The notes below the pieces were generated by a model, which was not told the DNA's origin, did no database searches, and was given only the letters and a program-made list of their open reading frames with translations. A program made the position numbers and the translations under genes. From NCBI GenBank assembly GCA_016790435.1, contig JAEUPE010000113.1, positions 1 through 36,296 of the forward strand: a stretch of DNA of 36,296 nt, given 5' to 3'. Each line of letters opens with the position of its first letter. Position 1 is the first letter of the stretch. Origin of the DNA: Rubrivivax sp. Lineage in GTDB: Bacteria; Pseudomonadota; Gammaproteobacteria; Burkholderiales; Burkholderiaceae_C. Positions 12,080 to 20,672 of this stretch are shown piece after piece.

Positions 12080-12916
12080 ATGGATTCAACCAAGAGCAGG
12101 ATGATTGGCGTGGCCGTCGTGGTCTGCGGCTTCGCCGTGGGCATGGCCGGCCTGCTCAACTACTTCAAGTACCGCAGCACCTCCAACCGTCTCGTCACCG
12201 AGCGGCTGGTCGTCACGGGGCGCTCGGTCGAGAACTCGATCCAGTCGTCGCTGGCGCTCGGGTTGCAGTTCTCCGACATCGGCACGCTGCCCGGCATCCT
12301 CGACCGCGAGCAGGCCACCGACAGCCTGATCCAGGGCATCGACATCTTCGACACCGAGGGCAAGCTGCTCTACAGCACCGACCGCCTGCGCGCCTCGCGG
12401 CCCGTGCCCAGTGCCTGGCTCGCCGCCGCGCGCAAGGCCAGCAACAAGGACTGGCTCGTCGACGATGGCGCGGAAGCCGCCACCGGCATCTCGGTGCAGA
12501 ACAACTTCGGCCTCACGATTGGCTACCTGGCGCTGCGCTTCTCGGGCGAGCGCGTGCGCGACGAGACCCACGCCGTGGGGCGCCAGATCGCGCTCTCCAG
12601 CCTGCTCGTGTTCCTGGCCGCCGCTGGGCTGTCGTCGGTGGCGCTGCTGTCGGTGATGCGGCGCCTGGGTAGCGATGTCGGTCGCGTCGAAGCGGCGCTG
12701 CGCGCCGGGGATTCGGCGCGCGCCACGGCCATCGCCTCGCGCGGCCCCTTCGGCCCCGCGCTGCTTCGCTTCCTGAAGACCACCCGCCTGGCCGAGGCCG
12801 AGGTGGCCCGTCTGCGTTCCCAGCTGCAGTCCGAGCAACCGGGTGGCCAGGCCAGAGCCACCCGCCCCTCCACCGGCGTGAAAGTCACGACCCGCAGCAG
12901 GGAGGTGGCGCAATGA
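12080..12916 (+). CDS. Two-TM periplasmic sensor-like membrane protein without output domain
   Basis: No family name is certain. The 278-residue protein has TM1 at about residues 9-28, an extracytoplasmic domain of about 140 residues, TM2 at about 169-193 and an 85-residue cytoplasmic tail. The outer domain contains a strand pattern like Cache/PAS-type sensors (IQGIDIFDTEGKLLYST at 84-100). The first part of the tail looks HAMP-like, with a predicted helical segment at about 235-252. There is no kinase, cyclase, methyl-accepting or DNA-binding domain. The next gene starts inside its stop codon (ATGA, 12913-12916) and encodes a protein with the same N-terminal plan, so the two may form a complex. 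It lies just downstream of the sigma-54 element, with an AGGA ribosome site. Confidence 0.75.
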   Translation: MDSTKSRMIGVAVVVCGFAVGMAGLLNYFKYRSTSNRLVTERLVVTGRSVENSIQSSLALGLQFSDIGTLPGILDREQATDSLIQGIDIFDTEGKLLYSTDRLRASRPVPSAWLAAARKASNKDWLVDDGAEAATGISVQNNFGLTIGYLALRFSGERVRDETHAVGRQIALSSLLVFLAAAGLSSVALLSVMRRLGSDVGRVEAALRAGDSARATAIASRGPFGPALLRFLKTTRLAEAEVARLRSQLQSEQPGGQARATRPSTGVKVTTRSREVAQ

Positions 12917-15015
12917 GCAACCACTATCTGCGCAGGATCTACCTGCGCCTGGCGGGTGCGGTGACGCTCGTCGTCATGGTGGCGCTGCTCGCCAACGCCT
13001 ACCTCTCGCACCGCACCTTCGAGCGCGCACTCGCGCCGCAGCTGGGGAGCAAGATGGCCAGCGTCGGCGGCTCCATCTCCGCCCTCGTGCTGAAAGCCGT
13101 CGAAAACGGCGTGCCGTTCAGCGAGCTGTACGGGGTGAACGAGCGCTTCCAGGAAGTGAAGTCCGAGATGCCCGAGGTGGCCTATCTCGCTCTCACGGAC
13201 ACGCACGGCACCATCCTGCATCAGAGCACGACCGCGCCGGAAGGCGCCGCCGCGCACTTTGCGCTGCCGACAACGCTCAAGCTGCTCGAGGGCAACGCCG
13301 GCACTTCGAGCGTGCAGCGCGTGGGCAAGCTCTTCATGGTCTCTGTGTCGGTGGCATCGGCGGAGCGCAAGCTGGGCCTGCTGCACATGGGCGTGGACCT
13401 GCGCTTCGTCGACGACATGGTGCTCGACATGCTGCTCGACGTGCTCGTCGTGCTCGTCGTGGCCCTGTTCTTCACGCTGGAGCTGATGCACTTCATCGCC
13501 GGCGCCAAGCTCGACGCCTCGCTACGTGACCTGGGCGAGACCTTCGAGCGCGGCAGCACGGGCAACTTCGTGATCCCCGTCCGCCTGGGCGTCGATCAGG
13601 CCTTCGGTGGCCTGCTGAAGGTGCTCGACGGCGTGCTGGCCCGCCTGAACGATGCCTACGAGGCCCTGGCACACGAGCTCGAGCGCAGCCGCCACGTGCC
13701 CACGCACGAGAGGCATCCGGGCATGCGCCTGGCGCACCGTGGCGCCACGGAGCTGGCGGCGCGCTTCCAGTTCGGCCGTGCATCCAAGGCCGAGCTGCGC
13801 GACGTGAGCGAGCTGGCCAAGGTGCGGGCGCCGCTCTTCGTCTTCATCCTCGCCGAGGAACTGACGCGCTCGTTCCTGCCCGGCTACGTCAACGACCTGC
13901 TCGTGCCGGTGCCGGGCGTCTCCAGCCAGATCCTGATCGGCCTGCCGATCGCGCTGTTCATGCTCATCGTCGCCATCGCGCAGCCCTTCCTCGGCGTGCA
14001 CTGCGAGCGCGTGGGGCATCGGCGCACGATGCTGGCCGGCGCGGCCATCGCGGCGACGGGCTTCCTGGCCAGCGCCATGGCGCACACGGTGCTCGACCTG
14101 CTGATCTGGCGCTCATTGTGCGCGGTCGGTTACGCCATGGTCTTCGTCGCCGCGCAGAGCTACGTGCTCGACCACGCGCCGCGCCAGCAGCGGGCCAAGA
14201 GCTTCGCGCTCTTCGTCGGCGCGATCATGGCCGCCACGGTTTGCGGCCCCTCGATCGGCGGCATCCTGGCCGACAACGTGGGCGTGCGCCCGACGCTGGT
14301 CATTGCGGCGCTGCTGGCTGCGGTGTCGATCCTCGTCATCCGGCAGCTGCCCGACAACCGCGCGCGCCAGGCCGACGAGCTGCCGGCGCGCGTGCCGACC
14401 TGGCGCGAGTTCGGCGCGCTCGTCTTCAACCGGCGCTTCATGACCGTGACCGGGCTGGCCGCCATGCCGGCGAAGATGCTGCTCACCGGCATCTGCTTCT
14501 ACCTGCTGCCGCTGCACCTGGTGGCCAGCGGCAGCACGCAGAGCATGGCCGGGCGCCTGCTGATGATCTATGCCGTCGTCATGGTCGTGCTCGGCCCGCT
14601 GATGGCCTCGCTGGCCGTCTCGCGCGAGCGCATGCACTGGCTGGTCGGCGGTGGCCTCGTGGTCTCCGGCCTCGGCGGCGCGGCGGTCTTGGCCGGCGGC
14701 GGCATCGGCTGGATCCTGCTCGCGGTGCTGCTCATCGGCCTCGGGCAATCGATGTCGATCTCGGCCCAGAGCGCCCTCGTCGCCGAGCACTGCACCGAAG
14801 AGATCGCGCGCCTGGGCGACGGGGTCGTCTACGGCGTCTACCGGCTGCTGGAGCGCATCGGCAACGCACTCGGGCCGGTGGTCGCGGCGGCGCTCGTGAT
14901 GCGCTTCAACTACGAAATCGGCTTCGTCGCCATCGGCACGGTGGCCATCGTCGCCGGCCTCGCCTTCCTTGCCGCCACGCGGCAGCCTCCGGCTTCGGCT
15001 CTGGCGCCAGCCTGA
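12913..15015 (+). CDS. Periplasmic-sensor/HAMP-like domain fused to MFS transporter
   Basis: A 700-residue inner-membrane protein with two parts in one unbroken frame. Residues 1-256 are sensor-like: TM1 (about 12-30), an outer domain (31-170) with a Cache-like segment (VAYLALTDTHGTILHQS), TM2 (about 173-196) and a HAMP-like stretch (about 198-256). Residues 303-690 are an MFS transporter with about twelve hydrophobic segments and a loop 2-3 motif-A variant (GVHCERVGHRR, 361-371). MFS proteins are normally about 400-450 residues, so the first 300 are extra. The plan suggests transport gated or tuned by a periplasmic ligand; that is inference. The substrate is unknown. It sits between the sensor-like gene (ATGA overlap) and a periplasmic binding protein gene 33 bases downstream. 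Confidence 0.85.
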   Translation: MSNHYLRRIYLRLAGAVTLVVMVALLANAYLSHRTFERALAPQLGSKMASVGGSISALVLKAVENGVPFSELYGVNERFQEVKSEMPEVAYLALTDTHGTILHQSTTAPEGAAAHFALPTTLKLLEGNAGTSSVQRVGKLFMVSVSVASAERKLGLLHMGVDLRFVDDMVLDMLLDVLVVLVVALFFTLELMHFIAGAKLDASLRDLGETFERGSTGNFVIPVRLGVDQAFGGLLKVLDGVLARLNDAYEALAHELERSRHVPTHERHPGMRLAHRGATELAARFQFGRASKAELRDVSELAKVRAPLFVFILAEELTRSFLPGYVNDLLVPVPGVSSQILIGLPIALFMLIVAIAQPFLGVHCERVGHRRTMLAGAAIAATGFLASAMAHTVLDLLIWRSLCAVGYAMVFVAAQSYVLDHAPRQQRAKSFALFVGAIMAATVCGPSIGGILADNVGVRPTLVIAALLAAVSILVIRQLPDNRARQADELPARVPTWREFGALVFNRRFMTVTGLAAMPAKMLLTGICFYLLPLHLVASGSTQSMAGRLLMIYAVVMVVLGPLMASLAVSRERMHWLVGGGLVVSGLGGAAVLAGGGIGWILLAVLLIGLGQSMSISAQSALVAEHCTEEIARLGDGVVYGVYRLLERIGNALGPVVAAALVMRFNYEIGFVAIGTVAIVAGLAFLAATRQPPASALAPA

Positions 15016-15048
15016 CTCACCAACCCCAACAAACGCGGAGCCCGAACG

Positions 15049-16128
15049 ATGGACCCCCTCTTGACCCGAATCCTCAATCGACGCCTGAGCCGTCGCGACT
15101 GGCTCGCCCTCGGCGGCGCCTCGGCAGGGTCGGCCGCGCTGCCCGCCTCACTGGCAGCCGAGCCTCTGCCGCGCGCCGGCCAGCGCCCGTTTCGCATCTA
15201 TGCCGTCACGTTCCGCGGCATGACGGACGTGGAGAAGGGCTTCGCCGAGTACTTCGCTTCGCGCAAGATCCCGGTGCAGATCAGCTACCGCGACATGAAC
15301 CGCGAGCCGACGCGCCTGGCCGGCTTCCTCGACGAGATCCGTGCCACCCGGCCCGACCTCATCTACGCCTGGGGCACTTCGGTCACGCTCGGCCTCGTCG
15401 GCCCCTACGACGCCGTGGTGCCGAGCCAGCACATCACCGACATCCCGGTCGTCTTCACGCTCGTGGCGGCGCCGACGCTGGCCAAGATCGTGCCCGACAT
15501 GAAGGCCTCGGGCCGCAATGTCACGGGCGTCACGCACGTCGGCCCCACCGATGCGCAGATGCGCGCGATGGCGCAGTACCGCCCCTTCCAGACGCTCGGC
15601 GTGCTGTACACACCGACCGAGAAGAACTCGGTGGTGGTGCTGGAGGAGATCCGCCGCCTCGGCCGCGAGATGGGCTTCCACACGGTGGAGCGCACGTTCC
15701 GCCTGGATGCGCAGCGCAAGCCCGTGGCCGATGGTGCCGCCGACCTCGTGCGCGAGCTGAAGGAGGCGGGCGCGCAGTGGCTGTACCTCTCGCCCGACAG
15801 CTTCCTCGGCACGCTCGCCGAGGGCGTGGTCATCCCGACCGCGATGTCGCTCGGCCTGCCGACGTTCGCCTCCACCGAGCAGCTGATGCAGGCGGGCGCC
15901 CTGTCGGGTCTCGTCAGCCGCTACTACAACGTGGGCCAGTTCACGGCGCACAAGGCTGAGCAGATCCTGGTGGGCAAGACGCCGGCATCGCAGATTCCGG
16001 TGGAGACGCTCAAGCGCTTCTCCTACCAGATCCGCATGCCGGCGGCGAAGCGGCTGAACCTGCCTCCGCCGCTGCCGATGCTGAGCTACGCGGAGTTGAT
16101 TCACACGGACGCCGTGGCGTCGCAGTGA
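15049..16128 (+). CDS. ABC-type substrate-binding protein (ABC_sub_bind family), Tat-exported
   Basis: A 359-residue periplasmic binding protein that resembles the ABC_sub_bind family (Pfam PF04392). The N-terminus has a twin-arginine export signal, SRRDWLAL at residues 14-21, then an alanine-rich hydrophobic stretch to about residue 37 (SLAAEP). The mature part shows two alternating Rossmann-like lobes, with ATRPDLIYAWGTSVT and QWLYLSPDSFLG typical of this family. Tat export implies the protein folds before crossing. No ABC permease or ATPase gene is nearby; the preceding gene is a sensor-MFS fusion, so the binding protein may present its ligand to that protein's outer domain. The ligand is not known. 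Confidence 0.87.
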   Translation: MDPLLTRILNRRLSRRDWLALGGASAGSAALPASLAAEPLPRAGQRPFRIYAVTFRGMTDVEKGFAEYFASRKIPVQISYRDMNREPTRLAGFLDEIRATRPDLIYAWGTSVTLGLVGPYDAVVPSQHITDIPVVFTLVAAPTLAKIVPDMKASGRNVTGVTHVGPTDAQMRAMAQYRPFQTLGVLYTPTEKNSVVVLEEIRRLGREMGFHTVERTFRLDAQRKPVADGAADLVRELKEAGAQWLYLSPDSFLGTLAEGVVIPTAMSLGLPTFASTEQLMQAGALSGLVSRYYNVGQFTAHKAEQILVGKTPASQIPVETLKRFSYQIRMPAAKRLNLPPPLPMLSYAELIHTDAVASQ

Positions 16129-16134
16129 GCGCGC

Positions 16135-16195
16135 GCGGAGGCGCAGTCCTCCGCCCCTGACGGTGAACTTTTCGCGCTCCGGCCCCTTGGGGCCG
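16135..16195 (+). terminator. Hairpin pair after the binding-protein gene
   Basis: Two perfect 7-bp stems follow the stop at 16128: 16135-16141 with 16148-16154, and 16180-16186 with 16189-16195. The first is followed at a distance by a short cttttc run (about 16168-16173). This is a possible end for the sigma-54 transcript before the second MFS gene; the T-run is weak. Confidence 0.35.
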
Positions 16196-16242
16196 CCGCG
16201 GCTTCTCGCCGGGGCACGCGAGCTGCGCCATGCTCGGGCCCC

Positions 16243-17583
16243 ATGTACCACGCCGAAGCGGGGGCCCGCCCCGAAGTGCTGCGCGCGTCGCTGGATGCAC
16301 GGGCGCGCAGCCGCGTGCCGCGCATGGTGGTGTTCATCGGCTGCGTCAGCCTGCTCACCGACGTGGCCGCCGAGATGGTGGCCAGCGTGCTGCCGCTGTA
16401 CCTGTTCATGGTGCTGCGGCTCTCGCCGCTCGAGTACGGCTGGATCGACGGCCTCTTCAACGGCAGCTCGGCCATCGTCCGGGTCTGGTTCGCGCATTGG
16501 GCCGATCGCACGCAGCAGCACAAGCGCATCGCCTTTCTCGGTTATGCGCTCTCGGCGCTGTCGCGCATCGGACTGTTCGTCGCCGGGCTAGGCGGCTGGA
16601 TCTCCGTGGCCGTGGTGCTGCTGCTGGACCGCGTCGGCAAGGGCATCCGCACGGCCCCGCGCGACGCGATGATCGCCCAGTGCACCAGCGCACCGGCGCT
16701 GGGCGCGGCCTTCGGCGTGCACCGCGCCATGGATGCCGTCGGCGCCCTGGCCGGGCCGCTGCTGGCGACGGGGCTGCTGTTCGCGTTCCCGGGTCGCTTC
16801 GACCTCGTCTTCGCGGTGAGCGCCGCCTTTGCGATCTCCGGGCTGGTCGTGCTGGCGCGGTGGGTGAAGATGCCCGCCGCTGCCACGGCACCCGAGGAAG
16901 CAGCCGGCGGCGCTGCGCCGCCGGGCCGCACGGCTTCCGCCCAGGCGGCGGGCCCGCCGCCCGCGACACGAGCCCCCGCGGAGTGGCGAGCGCTGCTGCG
17001 CGCGCCCTACGTGGCGCTGTGCGGTTGCTGCGCGCTGCTGGCGCTGTTCACGGTGTCCGACGGCATGGTCTACGCCGGCCTGCAGGCACGCGGCCGGGTC
17101 GATCCGGCCTGGCTGCCCATGCTGTTCGTGGCCACGGCCGGTGTCTTCATGGCCGCGGCCATCCCCATCGGCCGGCTCTCCGACCGGTTCGGGCCGATGT
17201 CGGTGTTCGCGGCGGGCCACGTCGGGCTGGTGACCATGTACGCGCTCGCCAGCGTCGACCTGCTGCCGGCGCCGATGACGATCGCGGCCACGGTGACGCT
17301 GCTGGGCCTGTACTACGCGGCCACCGACGGGGTCGTGATGGCGCTGCTGGCCCGGGGCCTGCCGGCCGCCATCCGCACCACTGGCATGGCCGTCGTCACC
17401 AGCGTGATCGGGCTCGCGCGCATGGCCGCCTCGGTGTTCTTCGGCTGGTGCTGGACCGAGTGGTCGCACGAATCGGCGATGGGCGTGTTCGCCGCCGGGC
17501 TGACGACGAGCCTGCTGCTGACGCTGCTCGCGATCCGCTGGTGGTCGCTGGCGGCCCCCTCGACGTGGAGAGGAGAACGATGA
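16243..17583 (+). CDS. MFS transporter
   Basis: A 446-residue major-facilitator protein with about twelve hydrophobic segments. The halves are split by an alanine/proline/glycine-rich central loop (about 212-245). The N-half carries an RVGKGIRTAPRDAMI segment seen in a subgroup of MFS proteins, and a motif-A-like loop (WFAHWADRTQQHKR). A second motif-A copy (IPIGRLSDRFGPM) lies in the C-half. The substrate is unknown. Its stop overlaps the start of a secreted beta-propeller-like gene (ATGA, 17580-17583), so the two are probably made together. It may be expressed apart from the sensor-MFS operon, since two hairpins separate them. Confidence 0.88.
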   Translation: MYHAEAGARPEVLRASLDARARSRVPRMVVFIGCVSLLTDVAAEMVASVLPLYLFMVLRLSPLEYGWIDGLFNGSSAIVRVWFAHWADRTQQHKRIAFLGYALSALSRIGLFVAGLGGWISVAVVLLLDRVGKGIRTAPRDAMIAQCTSAPALGAAFGVHRAMDAVGALAGPLLATGLLFAFPGRFDLVFAVSAAFAISGLVVLARWVKMPAAATAPEEAAGGAAPPGRTASAQAAGPPPATRAPAEWRALLRAPYVALCGCCALLALFTVSDGMVYAGLQARGRVDPAWLPMLFVATAGVFMAAAIPIGRLSDRFGPMSVFAAGHVGLVTMYALASVDLLPAPMTIAATVTLLGLYYAATDGVVMALLARGLPAAIRTTGMAVVTSVIGLARMAASVFFGWCWTEWSHESAMGVFAAGLTTSLLLTLLAIRWWSLAAPSTWRGER

Positions 17584-18614
17584 AGTCGAACACCGGCTGG
17601 CTGGCCGCTGCCGCCCTGCTGCTGCCCCTGGCGACCGCCGCCAACCCGACCCCGAACGCCGGCGCGGCGCAGCGCCTGACGACGCTGCAGGCGTGGCGGT
17701 CGCAGCCGTTCGTGCTCGTGCGCGGCGCAGGCCCGGCCGCGCCGGTGGACCTGGTCTCGTTCGACGCGGCCACGCACCGCGTGACGCGCCGGGTGCCGGT
17801 GGCGCTGGCCTGCGAGCGGCTGCACACGGCCGGTGGGCTCGTCGCCTGCCTGCGCTACAACCGCACGCTCTCGGGCGCGAGCCAGGTGGACGTGCGCGAC
17901 TTCGGGCTCGGGTTGACGCAGGAGAGCCCGATCCAGTCCAACTCGATCATCAGCCGCACGCGCGCCTCGGCCGATGGCCGCCTCGTCGGCACGACGGTGT
18001 TCGTCTCCGGCCACAGCTACGCGGTGCCAGGACAGTTCTCGACGATGACGCACATCTGGGACACGCAGCGGCGGGCCATGGCCCTCGCGCTCGACAAGCT
18101 GACCCTCACGCACGAGGGGCAGGTGGTGCCCTATACGTCGCAGACGCAGCTCAACTATTGGGGCGTCACCTTCGATCCGCGCGATGCGGACCGCTTCTAC
18201 GTCACGGTGTCGATCCGCGGCCGGCCTCATCTGGCCCTTGCCAGCGTGGCACGGGCCACGGCGCAGACCGTGCGCGCCGACGTCGAGTGCCCGTCGCTCT
18301 CGCCCGACGGCACGCGCGTCGCCTTCAAGAAGCGGCGTGCCGATGGCCGGGGCTGGGTCCCGGCGGTGCTCGAGCTGGCCTCGGGCAAGGAGATCGTCTT
18401 CACGGCCGCGCGCAATCTCGACGACCAGATCGAGTGGCTCGACAACGACACGCTCGTCTACGAGGCCACGCAGACGCGCATGGGCGGCGCGAAAACCGAC
18501 CTGATGGTGCGCAGCGCACGCGATCCCGGCGCGCCGGAGCGGTTGTGGCTGGAGGACGCGGCCTCGCCGGCCGTGCATCGCGGGGCGCAGGCGGGCGCCA
18601 CGGCGCCGCGCTAG
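17580..18614 (+). CDS. Exported beta-propeller-like (TolB/WD40-type) protein of unknown function
   Basis: A 344-residue protein with a clear signal peptide (MKSNTGWLAAAALLLPLATA, cleaved near residue 20). The mature part contains propeller-blade-like repeats, such as RADVECPSLSPDGTRVAFKK and IEWLDNDTLVYEA, as in TolB-type lipoprotein-associated folds. No catalytic motif stands out. A GGAGAGGAG ribosome site precedes the ATG that overlaps the MFS stop. Coupling to a transporter suggests a periplasmic accessory or binding role, which is inference. It ends facing purH. Confidence 0.72.
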   Translation: MKSNTGWLAAAALLLPLATAANPTPNAGAAQRLTTLQAWRSQPFVLVRGAGPAAPVDLVSFDAATHRVTRRVPVALACERLHTAGGLVACLRYNRTLSGASQVDVRDFGLGLTQESPIQSNSIISRTRASADGRLVGTTVFVSGHSYAVPGQFSTMTHIWDTQRRAMALALDKLTLTHEGQVVPYTSQTQLNYWGVTFDPRDADRFYVTVSIRGRPHLALASVARATAQTVRADVECPSLSPDGTRVAFKKRRADGRGWVPAVLELASGKEIVFTAARNLDDQIEWLDNDTLVYEATQTRMGGAKTDLMVRSARDPGAPERLWLEDAASPAVHRGAQAGATAPR

Positions 18615-18647
18615 CGGCGCGACTTCGACGCGATCGCGGGCGCCCGC
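18603..18647. terminator. Palindromic convergent junction between propeller gene and purH
   Basis: The gap between two converging genes holds a 7-bp stem (18603-18609 with 18614-18620), then overlapping palindromes at 18629-18638 and 18636-18647. There is no T-run on either strand. It may work as a two-way terminator. Confidence 0.35.
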
Positions 18648-20285
18648 CTAGTGCCGGAAGTGGCGAGTCCCGGTGAACACCATCGCCACCCCGCGCTCGT
18701 CGGCCGCCGCGATGACCTCGTCGTCGCGCATGCTGCCGCCCGGCTGGATGACGCAAACCGCGCCGTTGTCGACCACCACGTCGAGCCCATCTCGGAAGGG
18801 GAAGAACGCGTCACTCGCCACCGCGGAGCCCGACAGCGTCAAGCCGGCATTGGTCGCCTTGATCGACGCGATGCGGGCGCTGTCGACGCGGCTCATCTGC
18901 CCCGCGCCGATGCCCAGCGTCATGCCATCGGTCGCATAGACGATGGCGTTGCTCTTCACGAACTTGGCCACCTTCCAGACGAACAGCAGGTCGGCCAGCT
19001 GCGCCGGCGTCGGCGCGAGCCGGGTCACCACGCGCAGTTCGGCCGCGGTCACGTTCTTCGCATCTTGCGACTGCACGAGAAAGCCGCCGCCGACGCGCTT
19101 GAAGTCGAGCGCGTTGCTGCCCGGGCCGGTGGCCGCGCCGCCACGCTCGGGCAGCGGCACCTCGAGCAGGCGCAGGTTGGCCTTGGCGGCGAAGAAGCTG
19201 CGCGCCTCGGCCGAGAAGCCCGGCGCGATGAGCACCTCGACGAACTGCTTGGTCGCCTGCATCGCCTCGGCCGTGGCGGCGTCCACCGGGTGGTTGAAGG
19301 CGACGATGCCGCCGAAGGCCGAGGTGGGATCGGTCTTCCAGGCCTTGGCGTAAGCCTCGGCCGGGCTCGCACCGACGGCCACGCCGCAGGGATTGGCGTG
19401 CTTGACGATGACGCAGGCCGGCGTGTCGGCGAAGCTCTTCACGCACTCCCAGGCCGCGTCGGCATCGGCGATGTTGTTGAAGCTGAGCGCCTTGCCCTGG
19501 TGCTGGGTCCAGCCGGCGAGCAGGCCGGGCAGGCCCGCGGGCGCGGCGGGCAGCACGTCGCGGTAGAAGGCGGCGCCCTGGTGCGGGTTCTCGCCGTAGC
19601 GCATGTCCTGCGTCTTCGCGAGCTGCAACGACAGCATGGCCGGGAACGGCTCGCGCGCCGGCACGGCCTCGGCGCGCTCCTCCGAGCCGGCGGCCAGCGC
19701 GCTGAGGTAGTTGGTGATCATGCCGTCGTAGGCGGCGGTGTGCGCGAACACCTTCTGCGCCAGGCGGAAGCGCGTCGAGCGCTGGATGCCCTGCGGCCCG
19801 TTCGCCTGCAGTTCGGCGAGCACGGGAGCGTAATCGGCCGGGTCGATGAGCACGGCGACGTGCGCCCAGTTCTTGGCCGCCGCGCGCAGCATCGCCGGGC
19901 CGCCGATGTCGATGTTCTCGATCGCCTCGTCGAGCGTGCAACCTTCGCGGGCCGTCGCCTGCGCGAAGGGGTAGAGGTTGACGACGAGCAAGTCGATGGG
20001 CGCGATACCGTGCTGGGCCAGCGCCTCCACGTGCTCTGGCAGGTCGCGGCGCGCGAGCAGGCCGCCGTGGATGCGCGGGTGCAAGGTCTTCACGCGCCCG
20101 TCCAGCATCTCGGGAAAGCCGGTGACCTCGGCCACCTCGGTGACAGGCAACCCGGCATCGGCGAGCAGCCGCGCCGTGCCGCCGGTGGAGAGCAGGCGCA
20201 GTCCGCACGCATGCAAGGCGCGCGCGAAATCGACGACGCCGGTCTTGTCGGAGACGGAAATGAGGGCGGTGCGGGGCTGGGACAT
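18648..20285 (-). CDS. purH: Bifunctional AICAR transformylase / IMP cyclohydrolase PurH
   Basis: Catalyses the last two steps of purine synthesis: formylation of AICAR and ring closure to IMP. The 545-residue product has the N-terminal cyclohydrolase domain ([35 protein letters not shown]) and the C-terminal transformylase domain. The latter shows RYGENPHQ, the catalytic Lys-His in [10 protein letters not shown] and [14 protein letters not shown]. The start at 20285 puts the conserved N-terminus where the family has it. An alternative ATG at 20339 overlaps the fis stop as ATGA and would add 18 proline-rich residues. Length is slightly above the usual 520-530, from a short insert before the C-terminus. 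It follows fis and dusB in one operon. Confidence 0.96.
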   Translation of the reverse strand: MSQPRTALISVSDKTGVVDFARALHACGLRLLSTGGTARLLADAGLPVTEVAEVTGFPEMLDGRVKTLHPRIHGGLLARRDLPEHVEALAQHGIAPIDLLVVNLYPFAQATAREGCTLDEAIENIDIGGPAMLRAAAKNWAHVAVLIDPADYAPVLAELQANGPQGIQRSTRFRLAQKVFAHTAAYDGMITNYLSALAAGSEERAEAVPAREPFPAMLSLQLAKTQDMRYGENPHQGAAFYRDVLPAAPAGLPGLLAGWTQHQGKALSFNNIADADAAWECVKSFADTPACVIVKHANPCGVAVGASPAEAYAKAWKTDPTSAFGGIVAFNHPVDAATAEAMQATKQFVEVLIAPGFSAEARSFFAAKANLRLLEVPLPERGGAATGPGSNALDFKRVGGGFLVQSQDAKNVTAAELRVVTRLAPTPAQLADLLFVWKVAKFVKSNAIVYATDGMTLGIGAGQMSRVDSARIASIKATNAGLTLSGSAVASDAFFPFRDGLDVVVDNGAVCVIQPGGSMRDDEVIAAADERGVAMVFTGTRHFRH

Positions 20286-20335
20286 GGGCAACGGCGGGGG
20301 CAGGTAGGCGGGCGCGGGCGAGGTTCGGTCTTCGC

Positions 20336-20581
20336 TCATTTCGCGGGCTTGGCGAGTCGGTGGTCCTGCAGCTTGCGCCGCAGCGTGTTGCGGTTGATGC
20401 CCAGCCACTCGGCCGCGAGGCTCTGGTTGCCCTCGGCGTGCCGCAGCACCACGTCGAGCAGCGGCCGTTCGGCGGCGGCCATGAACAGATCGTGCAGCCG
20501 GTCGGGTTCGGCGCCGCGCAGGTCGTTGAGGTACTGCTCGACGCTGGCGCGCACGCATTCGTCGATGGCTTTTCGTGTCAT
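20336..20581 (-). CDS. fis: Fis family DNA-binding protein
   Basis: An 81-residue nucleoid-associated protein with the Fis C-terminal helix-turn-helix: [19 protein letters not shown], then NTLRRKL. It bends DNA and regulates transcription and site-specific recombination in the family. The ATG at 20581 matches the family's usual N-terminus ([10 protein letters not shown]). A longer frame upstream is arginine/proline-rich shadow. It sits between dusB and purH, the classic order, 91 bases after dusB. No clear ribosome site is seen; the bases before the start are pyrimidine-rich. Confidence 0.95.
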   Translation of the reverse strand: MTRKAIDECVRASVEQYLNDLRGAEPDRLHDLFMAAAERPLLDVVLRHAEGNQSLAAEWLGINRNTLRRKLQDHRLAKPAK

Positions 20582-20672
20582 GGAGGAGGTCTCCGGGCTT
20601 CTTGCAGGCCGGGTTGGAGCTTGAGGAGGAGAGACGCGGGGACGGTGAAACGGGTCGGGCAGCGGAAACCGA

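Noticed and set aside
12913-15015. Reading the sensor-MFS fusion as a frameshift join of two genes
   Set aside because: The frame is continuous with coherent hydrophobicity and linker helix throughout, and no start site with a ribosome site is seen before the MFS part.
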